DNA of 64,000 nt from Flaveria trinervia (taxonomy: Eukaryota > Streptophyta > Magnoliopsida > Asterales > Asteraceae). The notes under the pieces are model-generated. The model did no database searches. It had not been told where the DNA came from and saw only the letters and a program-made list of their open reading frames with translations. A program made the translations under genes and the position numbers. Positions 60,085-64,000 of this stretch are shown here, piece after piece. The first letter of the stretch is position 1, and every line of letters begins with the position of its first letter. Location: positions 67,806,134 to 67,870,133 of the forward strand of contig CM046456.1 in NCBI GenBank assembly GCA_025506515.1, written 5' to 3'.

Positions 60085-63000
60085 ATGGCGTCCATGCAAA
60101 TTAAACCGCGACACAACTGTGTTGCCTACCTCACTAAATCGCCTATCTGGACTAAGTTCGATACTGCTATCGATCTTATGGTTCAGTCCCAATACACACG
60201 GCATTTCTTCTGAATCCCATACTACATGCCGAATCCTTGAACAATTTTGGATGAACGTTACTGTACCACTGGGGAGAACAACACACCATCCCTCCAGTCG
60301 GTCGTAAACAACAAAGAAGTAGTCATCACTCCTGCACAATCCGCCAAATTCTTCAACTGAATGATGCTAGTTCTCCTGCTGGATATCCAAAGGGCACCAT
60401 AGATCTATCCTTTGCTCAACATGGATATCAAGGCGATCTCAGTGCCTCCACTATCATAGAAGAAACATTTTAATGACGCTGAGCGCCTGATTTTCACATG
60501 GTGAATGTATGTTTTGCCCCTAAGACGTCGTCTTGGGATCAAATGTCGACAAAATGGCAGCAGGTAATGTATTCTATTCTTGAGCAACAACCACTAAATT
60601 TTTCAGAAATAATATTTTAGAGCTCAAGGATATGGCTCAAAAACTAACTGCCAACCGTTGGATACTATATCCACGGTTCATAATGGCCATCATTACAAAC
60701 CAGCTTAATGCTGAGGGACTTGTTGGCTTGGGAGTCCCTGCTACGGCTGTTCTGCCGGAAGTATACTCCCGGCACAACTCTGACCGGACACTCAAAATGG
60801 CTGCCAAGCTGCGAAAACCCACGCAGCTGGAACCCACAGCCACCACCTCCAAATCCAAAGTCCCCACCAACCCACCAAAAAGAAACCCAAAACGGCTACT
60901 CAGGGATTGAGTCCCCTGAGGATGCCCCTGCACCCAAACGCAGGATATATCCACTAGTCCAAACCCCCTAGTGGATACAATGACTCTTCCAGCCAGAGCC
61001 GCTCAGGCTTCCTCTCAACAGGAGCCTGCAGCAACCACAAAAGGGGTACCTACATATCTGGGATCTTCCTCACTTGAGGGGATTGCCATTGAAGAGCACC
61101 AACCTCCCAGGTGCACACTGCTTCTATCCCTTCACCCCAAACAACCGCCCCTCACAGCCCAACTTTAATAGTTGCACAAGTGCTGACTCAACTGCACTCC
61201 TCACCCCCTCCCCAGAAACCACTTACTACTGGATACCTCTACAATTGAGGGGGAGGAACACGTGCACTTGAGAACCCACAGCACAGGGGTTTACCACTTC
61301 TATCTCCTGGTGTAGACAAGGAGCTTAGAATATCTAGTGAGGCTGCCACCTCCTCTGACTCAGCACATGATCAGAGTGGGCTGGTAATATTGCTAAGACC
61401 TCACTAGAGGCAACAGCTGATGATGGACACTGTCCTGAGGCTGGAAGTCCCCAGTACCAAGCACAAGGGGCACATGCATCAACTGGTCTACACCCAGTGC
61501 ATGTAAATCCTGCTCTAAGCAGGAGGTCAGATGATTCAGCTTCGGCTGATGATGACCTGGGCTTTTTCTATGATGTTCTTGCCCAGAACACAATCCTTGA
61601 AGAGAAGTCAGTAGGCTGCAAAACCTACTTGACCAACTCACAAGGAGAAAGACCATCTGCCTCCCCACCCACAGATGGCACCTTCACTTGAAGGTTCCCC
61701 AAACACTGAGCCACTCCAAACTCAACCACCTGCCTCTGCTTCAGGCCCTACTTCTCAGGAACAGAACCCTCCTGAGCAAATAGGTGCTGCACTTCAAAAT
61801 TCCCTCCCTCTCATCACACCATAATCACTGATATTGTAACCAAAGCCATTGATGAGAGGCTTTCCTCAACTTTACAGCCCTTGGTTGATGCTGCTGTCCA
61901 AAAGACTCTTTCTGCGGTACAAACCCCTCTCTCCAATGCAACCAAAAAGGGGGAGAGTACTGCAGTGAAAGAGAAGAAGAGGAAAAGAACAGAGGAGAAG
62001 AAGGAAGAGGAGGAGAAAGAAAAGCAACCTCTGCTCACTTACAAGCGAAAGAGAAGTGCTGATGATCACACTGCTGAAGACAAATCCTTGGAGGAGCTGG
62101 TCAAAAGAAGCTGACACTACACACAGCCGATCCATGGATAAAATAATTGAACAACTTTTTAGGCAGGGGTTTGACACAGCCACACGGATAGCGAGATCAG
62201 AAGGTTGGAAGTGCAAGAGATACAAACCCGTTGGGCAGGTATGATGCTCTTGAGAAAGAGAGATTGGAAATAATGATCCGCTTCATTGCAAAATATTTGG
62301 AAGATCATTAGTGGAGATTCGCGCATGGACCAGGGACAGCATTCTGGCTATAGCCACCAGAATCTGTCTGTCTGAGCATTCAACAAAGGGTTATTGTGGA
62401 AGCCCTTGATGAGGCTGGGGCTGGTAAAGGTTAGAGATGGCTAAACTCACAAAGGCGAAGCTAACTACAAAGATGCTGGATCAACCTTCCCTTCCACCCA
62501 CTCAAACAGATCCCATCCCTCAAATCTCCCAACCAATCTCTAAGCCAAAATCCAAACATCCTCATTCTTCAAAACCAAATCTTCACCACACCATTCCTTC
62601 ACCACACAACCATCATCCAGTGATGTCCCCAGAAGGAGGAGACGGGTGCTGAGGATGAAGAAGAGAAGAGGAGGAGGATGAAGATGATAGTCTGCCACTC
62701 TCTGCTGTTCTGAAGCTACCAAACCCCAAAGTCAACCCATGATCACATCTGACTCTCAAAGGGAAATGGTCAGAGTCAAGATAGAAAGAAGAACAGCAAA
62801 ACAGCACGATGAGCAACTGTTGAAGATGGTTGACAAGGAATTCCTCAGTCATCATCTATTCAAGCCATGAAGGGCATGCTCAAAGGCTGTACACTCTCAG
62901 GCACACCTTTCAATATCAGAAGGAGAGAGTGAGAGTATGGCCAGACCCCAGGGTGAGTTCTAGAATCCATAAAAGAACTATCCCACACAGATACAACGGC

Positions 63001-63396
63001 CAGGTACGAAAAACAATAGAGTCTACCATCATGTTGGCCGTTGTAGTCTCACCCTGGGAAATCATTGATGAATTCAAGAAAGCTCACCAAGCAAAGAAGA
63101 CCCCTCAAGCTTTACTAGAAAAAGATGATCAAAAGGGGTTGCTATATAAGAAGCTTGAAGACATCCAGAAGAATGAGCTCCAGTTACTCCTTGAAGGCAA
63201 CCATCCAGATGAATTTGTATATAGGAGGTAACTACGGTGGAGCTGAAAAAATGGCAGGACCATGAAGTACTTATCAGAGTACTATGGTCCAGAGTTCTTC
63301 TTCGAAGGAGGAGTAGAAGAACTCTCTCAGGAGGAACAAGTTGTTCTCCTTGAGGCCTATGTTCGTGAGTCATACAGACTCATTATGGGGAAGTAA
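60085..63396 (+). pseudogene. Accessory ORF, copy 2 (frameshifted)
   Basis: Same protein as 27530-30859. The start reads ATGGCGTCCATGCAA, with one base more than copy 1, so the frame MASMQIKPRHNCVAYLTKS is continuous. The Pro/Ser/Thr-rich linker, the Lys/Glu-rich segment (61960-62060) and the C-terminus ending LIMGK at 63396 are all present. Frames are broken by one-base indels at places different from copy 1. No known catalytic motif is seen. Confidence 0.7.
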
Positions 63397-63612
63397 ATCT
63401 CATGAATGGGATAACAACTCTGTGTCCAGTTCCCCAAAACAGAGTTCCCATTCATACTCTGCCAAACAAATATTTGAGATTTCTTCCCAGGCCGGAGCTT
63501 ACATGGGTCATCTTCTCTACTGATCAAGAAGGAAAAAGACCAACATTTTGCCATCAATAAGTGGGATAATAAATAAGTTAGAGGTTTTGGCTGCATTGGT
63601 TCAGGGGGAGTT

Positions 63613-64000
63613 TGTTGGACCAAAAGAACCAATGAGCCAAGATCAGAAACCTCTAAGTCCCACATGGTATCACAACAACTGCTGAAAGCCTCATCAGTAG
63701 TTTGACAAGTGCTGAAGACTTCAACAGCCGAGATCAAGTGCTGAAGACCTCAACAGCTGAAGAACTAAAGTACTGAAGTAAACAGCTGAAGAACACAAGT
63801 GCTGAAGCTGAAAGACCAAAGTACTGAAGTACAACAGCTGAAGAGTTTACAAGTACTGAAGATCAACAACTGATGTACAAAGTCTGAAGACAAAGACTGA
63901 AGACATCAGCTGATGGTATCTACTGAAGTCATCAGCTGATGAAACCCTGAAGGTCAAAGTCTGAAGATCAAGTACTGAAGCCTCAGTAGTTTGTCACAAC
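63613..64000 (+). repeat. 3' LTR of copia copy 2 (truncated by window end)
   Basis: Starts TGTTGGACC after CAGGGGGAGTT and is identical in layout to 31076-31466; the rest lies beyond the window. Confidence 0.85.

Larger units (their letters stand above)
47026..64000 (+). repeat. Large direct duplication, second copy
   Basis: Counterpart of 14460-31466; continues past the window. It is probably a redundant or haplotypic contig. Confidence 0.9.
52059..64000 (+). mobile_element. SIRE-like copia element, copy 2 (runs off window)
   Basis: Same layout as 19507-31466: 5' LTR 52059-52939, primer site (about 52942-52953), gag-pol 53173-59330, repeat array 59331-60000, internal TATA 60006, accessory ORF 60085-63396, 3' LTR from 63613 to beyond the window. 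It differs from copy 1 mostly by single-base indels. RT is less broken here than in copy 1. Confidence 0.9.

Overview
This is plant nuclear DNA, almost certainly from a eudicot. The only host gene is a 12-exon sulfate transporter with GT-AG introns. Nearly everything else is LTR retrotransposon sequence. The type of extra ORF carried by the SIRE-like Ty1/copia elements recalls Asteraceae genomes, but that family assignment is an inference from memory of the family and is only moderately secure.

Backbone, about 1-36900: one old Ty3/gypsy element of the Athila type lies on the minus strand. Its tRNA-Asp-type primer site is near 35630 and its 5' LTR lies to the right of that. Gag and protease follow leftward (35412-32580), then RT, RNase H, integrase and a 3' ORF of the Athila 'plant transposon' type (2075-690). 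Four later LTR elements split this backbone: a solo LTR at 3895-6086 with a perfect ACAAA target duplication; a second LTR at 6733-9254; a full Tekay/Del-type chromovirus at 10848-19449; and a full SIRE-like copia element at 19507-31958. The last two landed only about 50 bp apart inside the Athila RT.

Gene island, about 36900-46925: a degraded, unidentified stretch is followed by a complete SULTR3-type sulfate transporter gene (41006-46422) with a C-terminal STAS domain. Intron phases fit across all 12 exons if exactly three single bases are missing, one each in exons 1, 7 and 9. The gene is therefore probably intact and the breaks are probably consensus errors.

Assembly gap and second copy, 46926-64000: after exactly 100 N the sequence restarts inside the chromovirus pol and repeats 14460-31466 to the end of the window, with the same element order and the same chromovirus/copia junction. 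The first 3.8 kb is indistinguishable from copy 1. From about 51.3 kb onward, single-base indels become frequent. A redundant or haplotypic contig explains this better than two independent insertions.

The most interesting biology is in the SIRE-like element. After the pol stop comes a head-to-tail array of about 39-bp units with palindromic arms (CAGTAGTT...AACTACTG). A TATA box follows, and 78 bp further on a long accessory ORF begins. The same octamer studs the U3 of the element's own LTR upstream of the LTR TATA box. This suggests a second, internal promoter built from the same cis-elements.
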